Source: Chamaea fasciata (taxonomy: Eukaryota > Chordata > Aves > Passeriformes > Sylviidae). Taken from it: a stretch of DNA of 64,000 nt. Below, piece by piece: positions 62,721 to 64,000 of this stretch; within the stretch, counting starts at the first letter, position 1; each line of letters begins with the position of its first letter. The notes under the pieces were generated by a model, which ran no database searches, had not been told where the DNA came from, and saw only the letters and a list, made by a program, of their open reading frames with translations. Location of the stretch: NCBI GenBank assembly GCA_029207755.1, contig JARCOQ010000003.1:95806646-95870645 (forward strand), in the 5' to 3' direction. Position numbers and translations under genes: made by a program.

Positions 62721-64000
62721 ACGAAGATCAGCCTCCTGCTGATGTAAGCTGTGTGTAAATGAATCCATAAAGTAGCCTCAACACAATCAAAATACAGATG
62801 AAATCTAGTTAGTGACTAACAAATTACTCATTATCTGTCCAAACTATCTGAACTTCCAAAGGAGCCAGCTAGGCACTCCAGGCCCTTTGTCCCTGTACTA
62901 CTTCTTTCACAAGCACATTAAAGTATTGGTTTTAAATGAAACTAGGAACTAAAGAGTAAAAAGACAAGTTTCTGACTTAGGACTGTGTCCTGCTTCTCAG
63001 ATCAGGAAGCTGTGGCAGTACAAAGACCTGGCACAAAACTTGCATTACATTTAATTTGGAGAGGTAAAGAGTTCTGAACACTGCACAGAGATTTAAATCC
63101 TCATGTGCACCCACAGGCAAATTTTTGTGTGGGTGGATAAAAGCAAACTCTCTTACGTAATTCCTTGCCTACGTGACGTTCTCAGAGCACTCTTTATAAG
63201 CAAAAGTAATGATTTTTTTGCTCCTGTGTTTCCTCCCTACAACCTAAATTTGCTCCTGCATATTCCTCCCAGCTGGCATTAACTGCTTTTGAGCTCTGAA
63301 TTTCTATTCATCCAGGGCAGCACTCAGCTCACCAAGCGTATTTCACCTGTGCTTTTTGGCAAGACTCAGTTCTAAGCTGGTGTCTGACACAGTGGATCAG
63401 CATATTAACACATGAACCCTGCTCATGCTAGGGTGTGATTTCCAGCCTCCGTCTCGCAGCCAGTTTGCAGACTCTGTTGTTCCAGATAAAACGTGCTGCT
63501 CTTCAGAGAGATTACACTGAAGCAAAGGGAGCAGCCCTCCAAACTAAATTTGCAGAGTGGCACATAGGGCATCTTTTTAAAGTTGTACAAAGGAGTTACA
63601 AACCTAAATCTTGGAAGATAAAAGACAGAGTTGCACTCAGTTATCAAGTGTCTTTCTACAGATAAGCAACATTCTGATTTTAATTATTTTCACACCTTTA
63701 ATAAGCACTACAAATCTTTCAAACCAACATTTTGCATTCTTTTGTGTATTTTATTTTTGTTTAGCACACATGGTATTTTTCCTATATATTAAGTGGGTTA
63801 AATATATTGCAGCGTGAAGAAGGAATCTTTCTGAATGTATTTTAGTAAAGACCTGTTTATGTAACTTTACAGGTCTGTTTAGGAAATTCATTTCCAAGAA
63901 AAAAAAAAAAAATATTGCTTTCAATCCCATAACTGTAAAGCATCTTATATCAGATGGCAACTAGCCAAATTAACTTCCCTCCCATTTGAATGAAAGAACT
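62721..64000. other. Unique noncoding DNA
   Basis: No gene or repeat family recognised. A hairpin with 8-bp arms (agacctgt 63849-63856, acaggtct 63869-63876) precedes an A15 run (63899-63913). Confidence 0.55.

Noticed and set aside
1..64000. CRISPR arrays, operons, phage or prokaryotic genes
   Set aside because: No regularly spaced repeats, no ribosome-binding-site-led gene series, and the avian retroelements show this is bird nuclear DNA.

Overview
The window looks like AT-rich, CpG-poor intergenic or deep-intronic DNA from a bird, most probably a passerine. The avian signal is a set of eleven CR1 LINE fragments with the typical CR1 3' end (a 'ttggac..gatgatct..ttccaac' block followed by a short attctatg-type repeat). 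The passerine signal is at 50265-50403 on the minus strand: a short element with a tRNA-Ile(AAT)-derived head and a CR1-like tail, which is the architecture of TguSINE1, a family known from suboscine and oscine passerines. A retroviral LTR at about 21582-21991 also resembles passerine LTRs. I assigned families from memory of their sequences, without alignment.

I find no convincing host protein-coding gene. The open frames are short, low-complexity, mutually overlapping or inside CR1 copies. The only recognisable protein remains are broken CR1 ORF2 pieces: a reverse transcriptase segment at 55493-55915 and an ORF2 C-terminal segment at 35423-35794. No tRNA or rRNA gene, CRISPR array or prokaryotic feature is present.

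Layout. 1-12.8 kb: mostly unique DNA with T/G-rich or A/C-rich tracts, a GATA microsatellite, and two CR1 3' ends (4465-4620 plus, 6288-6450 minus). 12.8-16.1 kb: two CR1 pieces, then a possible two-exon plus-strand transcript (donor at 14391/14392, acceptor at 14705/14706, AATAAA near 16063). 16.1-35 kb: unique DNA holding the LTR between two T/G-rich tracts, a CpG-dense spot next to a strong minus-strand donor site (22218-22388), a 39-bp tandem duplication, and an AATAAA plus A24 tract that may end a retrocopy. 35-49 kb: CR1 at 35271-35833, 37455-37630 and 37850-37892, otherwise unique DNA with simple repeats. 49-56.7 kb: the repeat-rich part, with CR1, TguSINE1-like SINE, CR1, a 60-bp GT microsatellite and the longest CR1 (54862-56686). 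56.7-64 kb: unique DNA with one more CR1 piece.

There is no gene system to reconstruct. The interest lies in the SINE, the LTR with a nested hairpin in its R region, the recurrent T/G tracts, several short perfect inverted repeats, and a few candidate transcribed or conserved spots that need RNA-seq or multi-species alignment.
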